NCBI GenBank assembly: GCA_039707655.1
Contig: CM077667.1
Coordinates: forward strand, 418,853,409-418,917,408
Source: Elymus sibiricus
Lineage: Eukaryota > Streptophyta > Magnoliopsida > Poales > Poaceae
Length of the DNA stretch: 64,000 nucleotides
Direction: 5' to 3'
This document shows positions 1 through 11,700 of this stretch, in pieces. The notes under the pieces are model-generated. The model had not been told where the DNA came from, ran no database searches, and worked only from the letters and a program-made list of their open reading frames with translations. The position numbers and the translations under genes are program-made. The number at the start of each line of letters is the position of its first letter. Position 1 is the stretch's first letter.

Positions 1-492
1 ATGTGTTTAGAAAATAGAAAAGAAACAGAAAAAGTTTCTGAAAATAACAATAGAAAATTTTCAGAAAAAGAAAAGTTCATGAATTTTATAAAGAAATAAT
101 TAAGTTCATGAATACTTTTATTTAGTAAAAGAAAAGTTTCTGTAAATAATAAAAGGTTCATGAATTTTCTATTCATGTTTTTCCGCTGCGTAAATAATTA
201 ATAGTGCTCTTTTACAAAGAAAATAAAAGTTTAGACAGAATTAAATTTAAAGAGCACATTAAAGTGATTATTAAAATGAATATGATTATGTTATTTTTAT
301 GACCAACGTTGTTAATAACATGATCATGTTTTATTGAAATTAAAGGTGCATTTATTTCTATTTTTTTGCCCAACGGTAATATAGATTTAATTGCATAGAC
401 AATTGTATGTTTGATTTGACCAACGTTAGATTAATACATATGATTGTTATAATGATCTCACTTAAATTGTGATTTCAGGAGGCTTTCACTTG
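1..492 (+). other. Copia-1 untranslated leader
   Basis: AT-rich leader upstream of the Copia-1 gag start at 493, with no supported ORF. TTGTGATTTCAG ends at 478 and looks like a plant 3' splice site, so the gag start may follow a leader intron; this is inference. No methionine-tRNA primer site (TGGTATCAGAGC) is visible, so the 5' LTR and primer site probably lie left of the window. Confidence 0.45.
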
Positions 493-2332
493 ATGAGTTG
501 CCTAAAAGATGTTCCGACACTCAGAGGTGACAATTACACTGAGTGGAGGAAGAAAGTAGACCTGGCATTTGTCTGTGCTGAGCTCGACTGGGTTGTGGAT
601 GAACCACAGCCGGTTAGACCTACAGAGCCAGTTAGAGCGGCCACAGATGATGATGATGCGTGGGATAAAAAGAGGGGGGAGTATGCTCCATTGGAGATGT
701 CCTATACCCTAAACAATCAAAAGTGGATCAACGCCAACAAAAAGTGTATGGCATTTATAAAGAATACAATTGAGAACGCCATTGTGGGCTCGATTGCAGA
801 GTGCACTTCCGTAGGGGAGTTGCTTACAAAGATAAAGAACCAGTTCACTGGTTCTTCAAAGACATATGCCACCCAGTTGATAAAGCAACTGGTAACAGAG
901 AACTACACTGGCGGTGGTCATGGAATAAGAGAGCACATCCTCAGGATGAGCAATATGGCAGCAAAGCTCAAGCCCATGGATGCGGATCTGGAGATCAGAC
1001 CAGCTCTCCTGGTTCACTTGGTCATGGCTTCACTGCCAAAGGAGTTTGAAACCTTTGTTGTAAACTATAACATGTCACCTGAAACATGGGACATTGAAAA
1101 GACAATAGCGATGTGTGTCCAAGAAGAGGACAGACTCAAAGCCTCACATGGTGGTTCACTCAACTATGTGAAGGATAACAAGAAAAGGAATTACAATCAA
1201 AGTAGCAAAGGTTCTCCTTCAAAGGCGCATGGCAAATCTCACATGCAGCATCAGCATCAGCAGAAGTCCTTTCCAGTGGACAAGGACACTTGCCTCCACT
1301 GCAAGAAGACAGGGCATTACAAGAAAGATTGCCCTGACTGGTTAAAGTCCATCATGGCAAAGAGAGGTAACGACATCATTTCATTTGTCAATGAATCCTT
1401 GTATGCACAGTTTTCGAAATCTACTTGGTGGATTGACTCAGGTGCAACTGTTCATGTTGCCAACTCTCTACAGGGATTCCATTCGACGCGGACTATGCAA
1501 AGAAACGAAAGACGCATTGAAGTCGCTAATGGAATTCAAGCAGAAGTTGAAGCTGTCGGTGTCATCTCCTTGGAGTTAGCTGATGGGTTCAAGCTTCTAC
1601 TTAGAGATGTCTTATATGTCCCTTCGTGTCATAGAAACTTGATTAGTGTTTCTTGTTTGGACAAAGACAATTATGAATGTTATTTTGGACATGGCAAGTG
1701 TGCCATATGGTTTAATAATGCTTGTGTGGGTGTTGCTTTACTACACGATGAGCTTTATTTATTATCACTTCGTGAAAAAGAGCATTCTGTGTGTAATGTG
1801 AATGAACATACTTCCGCGTCGAACAAAGAACAAAAGAAAATAAAGAGAACTCACGACTCGTCGAAATTATGGCACTGTCGTTTGGGCCATATTTCCAGGG
1901 GGGGAATAGAAAGATTAGTCAAAAGTGAAATTCTTCCCCCGTTAGAGTTCTCGGACTTAGAACAATGCATAGATTGCATCAAAGGAAAGTATGTAAAACA
2001 AATAAAAAAGGGTGCAATCCATAGCACAAGCACACTAGAAATCATCCACACCGACATTTGTGGACCATTTCCGGTGAAAAGTGTGGATGGATATGACTCG
2101 TTCACACTAGTAGAAAACAGACCTTTCATCCAATGCATTAGTCCCGGTCTGGTTACGAGCCGGTACCAATAACATTCACAGATGATTACTCTCGCTATGG
2201 ATACATTTATCCAATCAAAGAAAGATCTGAAGCATTGGATAAATTCAAAATTTTCAAAGCTGAAGTTGAAAATCAGCATGATAAAAGGATAAAGATAGTA
2301 AGGTCTGACCGTGGGGGGGGGGGGAGTACTAC
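493..2332 (+). pseudogene. Copia-1 gag, protease and N-terminal integrase (first part)
   Basis: Gag-pol of a Ty1/Copia retrotransposon, which packages element RNA, matures the polyprotein and begins integrase. Counting from the ATG at 493, a UBN2-like gag region fills about residues 1-230. A CCHC zinc knuckle (CLHCKKTGHYKKDC) starts near residue 267. The protease DSG is near residue 315, the GAG-pre-integrase motif LWHCRLGH near 459, and the first integrase aspartate lies in HTDICGP near 520. The in-frame codon at 469 is GTG and may lie in an intron, so 493 is preferred. The frame breaks at 2105 through a 65-bp insertion, resumes at 2170 in a shifted frame, passes a long G-run (2312-2324), and stops at the Gypsy-1 insertion site. 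The rest of integrase resumes at 15753. Non-functional as it stands. Confidence 0.85.
2105..2169. mobile_element. 65-bp CACTA-terminus-like filler in Copia-1 integrase
   Basis: Flanking Copia codons read on continuously if these 65 bases are removed. The insert begins CACTAGTAGAAAA, like the ends of CACTA (DTC) transposons, and contains ATTAGTCCCGG and CCGGTACCAAT as an imperfect inverted pair. No matching CACTA terminus is seen at the right side and no clear 3-bp target duplication, so it is a fragment or repair filler rather than an intact element. Its length is not a multiple of three, which shifts the integrase frame. Confidence 0.5.
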
Positions 2333-2875
2333 TGTCGTGGTTTTAACACGGCAGATGTCCGTAGACTTAGGTTCAAGGCCAACGCCATGGTAGTGGACTC
2401 AAAGGGGTTGATCGGGACGAAGGACATGAGTTTACCCAGGTTCGGCCCCTCAAGTCGAGGTAAAAGCCTACGTCCTGCTTGTGTTGTATTAACTGGAGTA
2501 TCGATTACAAGGGAGCGGATTGCTTGACCTAGTTCTCGATAGCTTGGTTTCTTGTCTAAGCCGCCCCGGGGTCTAACCTTTATATATGAGGTCAAGGCCC
2601 CGGGTTACACGAGTCATAAACCGACCCACACAACGTGTTCTACTCTGTCTCTAAGCCGCCTTACCATCGTGGCTAAGCCGCCTCCGGGCGGCTTATCCAC
2701 CCGGGTCTTTAAGCCCACTTCTGTCTCTGGACCTCCGTCAACGGCCCATTTGGTAAGCCGCCAGGCGGCCTTGCCTTCATCTTCTGGCCCACCTTATAGA
2801 TCTTGGGCTTACGAGCCGCCTGGTGTGACCCGGCCCCGCCTGGGCGGGTCTTACCACGGGGTTATATCCCCAACA
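2333..2875 (-). repeat. Gypsy-1 3' LTR
   Basis: 543-bp LTR starting TGTCGTGG and ending CCCAACA on the + strand; because the element is reversed this is its 3' LTR. It matches 15210-15752 apart from about six substitutions noted by eye. Open frames inside it are LTR shadows. Confidence 0.92.
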
Positions 2876-3127
2876 TTAGGCCCCAGGTTGATTTGAGCCA
2901 GCTCATGTCAATCTTCAATTTATTCGGCGGCGAGTCTTCACACGTCTGTCATCTGGAAAGACAATTTATAACCCGCCATGACGTCATATCGAATATTCTG
3001 AAAAAGATTCCATGACGTCTGCAACGGATCTCCTCATTTGAAAGGCCATCCCGAAAATCGAGGCGCCACATTTGGTCAGTAATCACTGTGCCCCTCAATT
3101 CTCGCGCGCACTGTTGCCTCTCTGGCC
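2876..3127. other. Gypsy-1 3' untranslated end
   Basis: Sequence between the 3' LTR and the candidate promoter of the opposite-strand gene. On the minus strand the bases next to the LTR read CCTGGGGCCTAA, a weak polypurine tract. No coding region is supported. Confidence 0.45.
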
Positions 3128-3136
3128 CATAAATAG
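3128..3136 (+). promoter_or_regulatory. Candidate TATA box of the Gypsy-1 opposite-strand gene
   Basis: CATAAATAG lies on the + strand, about 690 bases before the opposite-strand ATG at 3815, and is followed by a CT-rich, GC-rich stretch like a grass 5' UTR. A possible 5' splice site (AAGGTATC) is near 3311, so the 5' UTR may be spliced. This suggests the gene has its own promoter and is not read from an LTR; transcript ends are unknown. Confidence 0.4.
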
Positions 3137-3814
3137 GGACACGTGGTCCCCTCTCTCCTTCCCTGCCGTCGCTGTCACCCTCCTCCTTGCGCGAAACCCC
3201 CTCTCTCCAGAGCTCCGCCGCGGCCAACTGGTCTTCGCCGTCGCCCTCATCGCCGGCCGCTGCATCAACCCGAATCGGACCAGGGTTTCGCCGGCGTTTC
3301 CGCATCCAGAAGGTATCTTTCTCCATCCTTGTTTGAATCTGCATCTACCCCATTAGGGTTTCCCCGAGTTCGTCAGAGTTCTTGCTGTTCTTCGCGTGTT
3401 CTTCATGGTCCATCATGGCATCGAGCACCACTTCATGCCCTATAGTACTGCCTATCTGTTGCGGGTACTCCTCCGAGGCCAATGCCCATTTGTTTTAAGT
3501 CCAAATAGCACTTATCTCTGCGGGCAGATTGATCTGTCTTCTCACCGCTATTTTTAAGTCATAAATATTTTTTCATTTTCCCTTCGCCTGTAGATCTTGC
3601 AACGGAAATAACAATATGCAAAACCTGTTTATCTGTACTTAGTCGTTTTCTCAATGTTGCCAAGTCCATGTAACCCGCCATTGCTTTGGCGGCTCTCCGC
3701 CAATTACCTTGGCGGCTTAACTCTTTCACTGTTATACTGACCATAGCTGCCATACACAGCAAATGTTTTTTCTAATCCGCCATACTTTCTATCTTCGTAG
3801 CATAACCCGCCGTC

Positions 3815-6800
3815 ATGTCAAGGGCTCCATCATCTTGTGACTGGGTCAGCTCTGGAGTCACTGAAGAGCTCCTGCTCAACTTTGTTGAGTCCGGCATGCT
3901 GCCGGCTAAAGACGTAATACACTGGCGGGTCCCAGGACTAGAGAAGAGGCCTGCGCCCAAAGAAGGGGAGATTATCATTTTTACAGATCATATCCTCCGT
4001 GGGTTCTGCCCACCAGGGTCAAAATTCTTTCGAGACGTTCTTCACTTCTTCAAGATCCATCCCCAAGACATAGGCCCAAATTCAGTCACCAACATTTGCC
4101 AGTTCCAAGTCTTAAGTGAAGTCTATCTGCAAGAAGAGCCATCTATTGACCTCTTCCACGACTATCACTATGCAAACCGCCAAACTGAAATGGCGGCTGG
4201 GCCCAGTTTGGAGCTTGGTGGTATTACAATCCAGAGACGGAGAGACTTGCCATACCCCATAGCTACCTTGGCAAGTCATCCCAAAGACTGGAATAAAACC
4301 TGGTTTTACTGTAAGGACACCTCTCCTGAAGGTGAGAATCCCCTGCCGGGTTACCGTCCAACCCGGCTCTGCTTTACAAATGACAACCCACTCCCCGCAC
4401 GGATGACTGCCGCCGAACGAGCAAAGTATGCCCCGGCTTACGCCAAAGTCAAGGCTTTACTAGCGAACGGCTTGACAGGTGTTGACTTAACCCGCTGCTG
4501 GGTAAGCTGGAAGATCATGCCACTGAGCCGGCGTGACCGGTTCATGTGCGAATATACGGGTGAACCCAATGACCCTCTTTGTTTCAAGAACACCCCCTTG
4601 ACTGAAGAAGATATCAACTCTGGCATCAAAGGACTCCTTGGTGAAAAACAGGAAGCTTGCAACAAAGTTGGGCTGAAGCCCTTTTATACCAAGAACCCGG
4701 CTCCGGATGTAAGATTCTTTTCCCCTTCAATGGTCATATTTGTCTTGCACTTTCTAACCTTTGTTGGCGGCTTATGTATAGGCCAACTCCCCTTTCTGGA
4801 AAAAGAAGTTTAATCTGCCAATTAGGAAGCCAAAGGTGAAAGTTCCCGCTCAGAAGAAGAAGAAGAAAGCCGCCACTCCCGATCCGTCTGAACTTGACGA
4901 CTCAGAGGTAAAACTTGACTCCCTTGGCCGTCTCTTTATGCAATTTTATTAACAACCATCATTCACAGGAAGAAGCAGAGGCCAGCCATGCAGACGCTCC
5001 TGAGGTAACTTACATTTCTTCTGACTCAGAAAACCTTCCACAAGACAAAATACGGCGGGTCGTCCGGAAAGTCCCCTTCTCCCATCCTCTTGCTCATTTA
5101 GACCCCAATTTTCTTTTGAAAAAGCAACAGCACACCTCCCGACGTCAGACCCGGAGCGCCGGCTCTGAAGATCTCGTGGCCGGGTTATCACATGCTCCGG
5201 CTCAACGGAAACGGCCAGCTGAGGTATTCTTTAACTGAGACTTCAATCAATCTTACATTGTAACCTTACTCTGCTTTGTATTGCCTTAACTGCCTTCAGG
5301 ACTCACCTCCTTCCTCTGACGATTCGACTGCCTCCAAGTTGCCTCCAATGAAAGTCAACCCGGAGTGCGTATTTTTACTTTTGCACCAAATGCTTTAATA
5401 TTCTTGACTTCTATGTAACCCTCGTCTGTGCATTCCAGGGCCCAGGCAAAACGAAGGAAGACTAGCGGGTCTACTGCCGCCCCTTCTGCCCCGGAGCCGG
5501 CATTTGCTAAGCCGGCCTCCCCTTTGACTCATGCCGAGCCCGGTGACATTTTGAAGGATGCACCTGACGATACTTACCAGCCATCTGAGCCGGCGGGTCA
5601 TGACACGGCTGCTGAAAGCCCTGCGAGGGATGATCCTACACCGCCCAGCCCATCAACAGCTGTTGAAGACACGGTCCCTCCAGAAGTTGTTATTACTGGG
5701 ACGGGTCATCAAACCCCTGAACCTCATGTGCTGACAAGGCACACTAGCCAGGCTGAAACTTCTTTGCCTGAAAAGTTTGAGTTTGAATTCCCCTCACTGG
5801 AGAAGCTGACTGCTGATGAGCTCCATGCCGGTTACCTGAACCGCCTGACCACAAGCCGGAACTTAGAGCTCAACTTGTTAACATGATGAAGAAAAAATAC
5901 GAGGTAAGCCCTTTGCCTGCCTTTCCTTACACCCTTATATAGCCGCCAAGAACTGGTTTAGTATTGCAGATAGTAGACCGGATCTTCCAATCTACCTCAT
6001 ATTCCAAGTAGCTTGACGTGTAGCCCCCAAGTATCGGGTTAGTGTAGATAGTAAGCCGATACTCAAGTTGTAGAATGTGATCAAAGGTAACCCCTAAGTC
6101 CGGGTTAACATAAAATGATGAACCGGAATTTCACTGGAAACTTTGAAAACACTGATTGTAGCCCCCAAGTGTCGGCTGATCTTCATGAAGATGAGCCGGG
6201 ACTGTGTTGCAGATCTGTTAAGCGCCAAGTGTAGCCCCCAAGTGCCGGCTTATGTTGAAAAATACAAGCCGGAACTTCATAGTTTTAAGAGCACCGCTTG
6301 TAGCCCCCAAGGGCCGGCTTCTCTTTGCGAAGATGAGCCGGGACTTAATGAAAGACTTGGAGAGCGTCATCTGTAGCCCCCAAGGGCCGGCTTACCTTTG
6401 CGAAGATGAGCCGGGGCCGCAGTATAGCCTTGAAGAGCAAACAGACATTAGCCCCCAAGTGTCGAGTATATTGCTTGCAATCTGCTTGAGACTTGTAGCG
6501 TAATTGCTTCATTGATAACTTATCCTGACTATTGAAACCTTTTCCTGTTTTTGTATTTTCTCACAGGATGGTTTGGAGGCGGCTGAGTCCGAGATGACCA
6601 GCCTAAAGAAGAGCCTTGCTTTACAACAAACCGCCCGGTTAGAGGCGGAAAACAAATGGCGGGTTGCCGTAGAAGAACTTGAGAAGACGCAAGTTGACTT
6701 TGCGCTGTTCAAGAAGAACACTGAATCGAGCCAAGTCGCCCTGACCAAACGTGCAGAAGACGCTGAAGGGCGGCTTACAGTGGTGTCAGAAGAACTGCAA

Positions 6801-7563
6801 ATGCTGAAGCGCCACATATCGAGGATGACTTCTGCTATTTTTGGTAAGCTTCAAAAACTTGGCCGATTTCCTTGCTGTTGAAAATCTTGTGAGGGCGGCT
6901 TATAACGCCAAACTTTGCCTTGCAGGCCAGAGAAGCCGCCAGTTTTCATCTGATAACTTGCTGAGATTGAAAGCCGTATATTCCTTAGCCGAACAACTCT
7001 ACTGCGGGACTCTTCTTACCATCAAGGCAATGTTGACTGAGAAGAGCATCCCCAAGTACATGAAGGGAGTTATAGAACTGCTATCCACGCTGCCTAAGCA
7101 AGTCGAAGAACTGAAACGATCAGCCGCCAGGCAGGGAACTATAGCCGCGCTAAGCCGGTGCCTAGCCTTCGCTCCTGAGCTGACTGCTGAAGAGATGATG
7201 GACGGGTTCCCATCCAGGAAGGACGATGGTTCTGAATTCACAGCAGAAGACTATGCCCAATGCAGAAAAGCCTCCAGGGTGCTCGCCTCAAAGCTGGTGG
7301 AGGAACTTGATATGTCAACTTACCAGGCAGCTTACAGCGAAGCTTCCAAAAAAGTGCGCTGTCCAACCTTTGAATGCAAAGATTTGACTCCAGGCCGCCG
7401 TAAGCATCTCTTCGTTCCTGAGATTGACCCGTCTCCTATTTTTGAAGGCGCCCAGTTTGAAGCACTAACACACTGCAACTGGGACGTGGACAATCTTCAG
7501 ATCGAAGAGGTCAAAGACCCGGCGCAGGCTGACCCGCCATCGAGCCGAACACTTTATATTTGA
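3815..7563 (+). pseudogene. Multi-exon opposite-strand gene of Gypsy-1 (putative gypsy-type transposon protein family)
   Basis: Seven exons join with GT-AG sites: 3815-4708, 4782-4907, 4969-5223, 5300-5364, 5439-5903, 6567-6843 and 6926-7563, about 900 residues. Exon phases agree at every join tested, including the G/GC codon split at 6843/6926. Exon 1 encodes a compact domain (about residues 1-298) like the plant 'putative gypsy type transposon' family (Pfam PF04195) known from Tat-type elements such as Grande. The middle is basic (KKKKK run in exon 2) and Ser/Pro/Thr-rich, and exon 6 is Glu/Lys/Leu-rich and probably coiled coil. The gene runs convergent to pol. A frameshift near 5874 makes exon 5 end at TGA 5884-5886, so this copy is probably dead unless the splicing differs. 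Its function in the element is not known to me. Confidence 0.7.
6021..6480 (+). repeat. Tandem repeat in intron 5 of the opposite-strand gene
   Basis: Seven units begin with TAGCCCCCAAG or close variants at 6021, 6086, 6159, 6232, 6301, 6373 and 6449, spaced about 65-76 bases. Most units carry a CCGGCTT-type motif followed about 20 bases later by AAGCCGG or GAGCCGG, so each could fold as a short hairpin in RNA. The array fills much of the 663-base intron between 5903 and 6567. Confidence 0.75.
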
Positions 7564-7985
7564 TAACTCGGCCTCCTGAGCCGCCAGTTGAGTTGTACAA
7601 ACTTAAGTCCGTTGCCTTTTGGGCTCTCGTGGAGAGCTTTGTAATAGGCTTAGCAAAAATTTTGTCTGAGCCGTGCCATCGTGCACGTATAAATCCTTGT
7701 ATAGTTTGATGCATGCCCGTCTTATGCGTTTCAGCTTATAACCTGTCGTGACGGCGGCTTATCTTATAGACTAAACCTTGCAAAAAACGAACAAGACAAA
7801 ACAATGTCTGTACGGTTGTAAAGGCGGCTTAAAAAAGCCTAACCCGGAGACGTAAACTCTCATAACCTTGCCTTTCTTTCCGAACACATAAGCTGGTTCT
7901 TGTGGGTAGTCTAACTACTTTGAACTCTTAATAAATGATAAGAGCGTAGCAACCCAGAAAGAGACGCAGCAGATGGGAGGGTTTA
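7564..7985. other. Spacer between the convergent genes of Gypsy-1
   Basis: Non-coding stretch after the opposite-strand stop codon, probably that gene's 3' UTR. I see no protein or RNA gene here. GCGGCTTA and AGCCGCC motifs recur, as elsewhere in this element. Confidence 0.4.
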
Positions 7986-8345
7986 CCTCGCCGCTGTAAG
8001 AGGCCCTTGCAGGGGGTAAGTTTTAGAACTCGCTGCACCCCTAACAAAGCGCAGCTACTTACAGGCAGGTATAACCCGGCCTTGCAGATGTAAAGGTTTG
8101 CCTCGCCGCTGTAAGAGGCCTTTGTAGGGGGTAAGTTTTAGAACTCGCTGCACCCCTGACAAAGCGCAGCTACTTACAGGCAGGTATAACCCGGCCTTGC
8201 AGATGTAATGGTTTGCCTCGCCGCTGTAAGAGGCCTTTGTAGGGGGTAAGTTTTAGAACTCGCTGCACCCCTGACAAAGCGCAGCTACTTACAGGCAGGC
8301 ATAACCCGGTTTTGCAGATCGGAAAAGGAGGTGAGTTCATAACTC
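7986..8345. repeat. 115-bp tandem repeat array
   Basis: Three units start at 7986, 8101 and 8216 with CCTCGCCGCTGTAAGAGGCC, an exact 115-base spacing, and the third runs into a diverged end near 8345. Units are nearly identical, differing by single bases such as AAAGG/AATGG. The array lies between the 3' ends of pol and of the opposite-strand gene. Confidence 0.88.
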
Positions 8346-8744
8346 GCTGCACTCCTAGTAATCTTTGTTGATGGAGCCAACATTTGGGTTCACGACCCGC
8401 CTTAACAGTGGCTGAAAAGCCGGATCGAGAGGGTTGAAGCTTAACCCAGCGGGTTGAAAGCCCCCAAACGACCTTGTCAATGATATCAACTGACCCACCA
8501 TCTTGTAAGCCGCCGTTTTGTAAGCCGCCGGTTGATGGTGCTATCTTGGCTGAAGAGCCTGATCAAGAGGGTGAAGCTTAACCCGGCGGGTTAAAAGCCC
8601 CCAAATGATCGCATAATTGTATTCATCTTTGAACGATGTGAGACATGTAAAACGGCAGAGGCCCCGGCTTGCAGGGATGCCAACTTTATTATATATATAT
8701 GTGATATATACAATGATGATATACACTGGGGGAGTCAATGACTC
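8346..8744. other. Gypsy-1 spacer downstream of pol
   Basis: Non-coding sequence between the tandem array and the pol stop. It holds a diverged duplication of about 60 bases: GGGTTGAAGCTTAACCCAGC near 8432 and AGGGTGAAGCTTAACCCGGC near 8567, each followed by a CGGGTTnAAAGCCCCCAAA segment. A short TA-rich stretch (TATATATATATG) lies near 8692. No gene supported. Confidence 0.4.
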
Positions 8745-11700
8745 TTAAGTATAGTAAGGCCGTAGATGAGCGATGTTCCACTGTCGGTAGGTCTCCTGCC
8801 CAGAAGTGCGTGACTCATCCCGGACGTCGATAAGATAGTATGACCCATTGTTGAGGTTTCTGCTAACCACAAAAGGCCCTTCCCATGGAGGAGACAACTT
8901 GTGCGCGTCCGTCTGATCTTGAATCAGGCGCAACACTAAGTCGCCTTCTTGAAACGTCCGGGTCTTGACCCGGCGGCTATGATAGCGACACAGGTCTTGT
9001 TGATAAATCGTCGATCGAGCCGCTGCTAGATCACGCTCTTCATCCAAAGCATCCAACGCGTCCTAACGCGCCGTCTCATTATCTGCCTCAACGTAAGCCG
9101 CCACCCGTGGCGAGTCATGACGTATGTCGCTTGGTAACACGGCTTCTGCACCGTAAACCATGAAGAAAGGCGTATAGCCTGTTGACCTGTTGGGAGTTGT
9201 ATTGATGCTCCATAGAACTGATGGTAACTCCTCAACCCAACAACCCGGCGTTCTCTGTAGAGGAACCATAAGCCGGGGCTTGATACCTCTCAGGATCTCC
9301 TGGTTAGCACGCTCCGCCTGACCGTTGGACTGTGGATGAGCCACAGCAGAGACGTCAAGCCGGATGTGTTCACTTTCACAGAAAGCTTGCATAGCCCCCT
9401 TGGATAGGTTTGTGCCATTATCTGTGATTATACTGTGGGGGAAACCAAAACGGTAGATCAATTTTTTGACAAACTGAACCGCCGTGGCCGCGTCACACTT
9501 GCTGACCGGCTCAGCCTCAACCCACTTGGTAAATTTATCTACCGCCACCAAAAGGTGGGTCTTCTTATCTTTGGATCTTTTGAAGGGCCCGACCATATCA
9601 AGCCCCCAGACCGCGAACGGCCAAGTAATTGGGATCATGCGCAATTCCTGAGCCGGTACATGAACACGCCGCCCGAACTTCTGACAGCCGTCACACTTGA
9701 GAACCAAGTTTTCTGCGTCCTTATGAGCCGTCAGCCAGAAGAAACCATGTCGAAAAGCCTTGGCCACCAGAGATTTTGAGCCAGCATGATGACCACAATC
9801 TCCGGCATGGATTTCATTCAAGATCTCCTTGCCTTCCTCAGGTGAAACACAACGTTGGAAAACGCCGGTAACGCTGCGCTTATGCAACTCGCCGTTGATT
9901 ATCGTCATGGACTTTGATCGCCTGATGATTTTCCTTGCCAAGGTCTCGTCCTCAGGTAACTCGCCGCGAGTCAGATATACCATGTAAGGTAACGTCCAGG
10001 CAGGAATAGCATGAAGAGCCGCCACCAGCTGCCCCTCCGGGTCAGGTATAGCCAGATCCTCCTCCGAAGGCAGCTTAACTGATGGGTGATATAACACGTC
10101 CAAGAATACGTTAGGTGGCACCGGCTTACGCTGAGAGCCAAGCCGTGATAACGCGTCAGCCGCCTCGTTCTTGCGACGGTCAATATGATCCACCTGATAA
10201 CCTTTGAAGTGACCTGCAATGACGTCAACCGCCTGACGATAAGCCGCCATCCGTGGGTCCTTGGAGTCCCACGTGCCTGAAACTTGCTGAGCCACGAGGT
10301 CTGAGTCGCCGAGGCATCTAACCCGGCTTAGGTTCATGTCCTTAGCCACACGGAGGCCATGAAGCAGAGCCTCATACTCAGCTGCATTGTTAGTACAAGG
10401 AAACATCAGCCTTAGCACATAACAGAACTTATCACCTTTAGGGGAAGTTAAGACAACTCCAGCCCCCGAGCCTTCCAACTGTCTAGACCCGTCGAAGTGA
10501 ATCGTCCAATAAGTGTTGTCCGGCTTCTCCTCTGGCGACTGACACTCTGTCCAGTCGTTTATAAAGTCCACCAAGGCTTGAGACTTGACAGCCGTGCGAG
10601 GCACATACTTCAGATTAAGAGGTCCAAGCTCCAATGCCCACTTAGCAATTCTGCCAGTGGCTTCTCTGTTTTGAATTATGTCTCCCAATGGGGCAGAGCT
10701 GACCACTGTGATCTGGTGTCCCAGGAAATAATGCTTCAGCTTACGGTTCGCCATGAACACCCCATATATCAACTTCTGCCAATGTGGGTATCATTGCTTA
10801 GACTCAATCAAGACTTCGCTGACATAGTAAACCGGCCTTTGAACCGGATATTCCTTTCCTGCCTCCTTGCGTTCCACAACAATCGCAGCGCTGACTGCTC
10901 TGTTGTTAGCCGCCACATAGAGGAGTAAGGGTTCCTTCTCAGCCGGAGCGGCCAAGACAGGCGGCTCAGTCAGTTGCTTCTTGAGCGCCTCAAACGCCTC
11001 ACCCGCCGCCTTGCTCCAGACGAAATCATCTGTTTTCTTCATCATCTGATATAAAGGGATTGCCTTCTCACCCAGGCGGCTTATGAATCGGCTTAATGCA
11101 GCGATCCGACCCGCCAGGCGCTGAACGTCGTTTATGCACGCCGGCTCAGACAAAGAAGTGATCGCTTTGATCTTGTCCGGGTTAGCTTCAATTCCACGCT
11201 CAGAAACCAGAAACCCCAAAAGCTTGCCTGCAGGAACTCCAAAAACACACTTGGCCGGGTTAAGCATCATCTTATAAACCCGTAAGTTATCGAAAGTCTC
11301 CTTCAGGTCGTCCATCAAAGTTTCCTTCTTCCTTAACTTGACCACAATATCATCCACATAAGCGTGAACATTGCGCCCAATTTGACTGTGAAGACAGTTC
11401 TGCACACAACGCTGATAAGTCGCCTGGGCACTCTTAAGCCCAAAAGGCATAGACACGTAGCAGAAAGCACCAAAAGGCGTGATGAAAGCCGTCTTCTCTT
11501 GGTCTTTGACTGCCATCTTGATCTGGTGATAACCTGAATAGGCGTCCAGGAAGCATAAACTCTCGCAACCCGCCGTTGCATCAATGATCTGGTCAATACG
11601 GGGGAGAGCAAACGGGTCAACTGGACAGGCTTTGTTAAGATCCGTGTAATCCACGCACATACGCCAAGTGCCGTTCTTCTTAAGCACTAGCACCGGGTTA

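Noticed and set aside
2312..2324. 13-base G run considered as a regulatory G-quadruplex
   Set aside because: A single run inside decayed integrase coding sequence; slippage mutation is the simpler explanation.
2329..2595. 88-codon minus-strand ORF, repeated at 15209-15472
   Set aside because: It is inside both Gypsy-1 LTRs and has no domain; duplication follows from the LTR pair.
6021..8345. Regularly spaced repeats considered as a CRISPR-like array
   Set aside because: Units are contiguous tandem repeats without unique spacers, and the sequence is from a plant nuclear genome.
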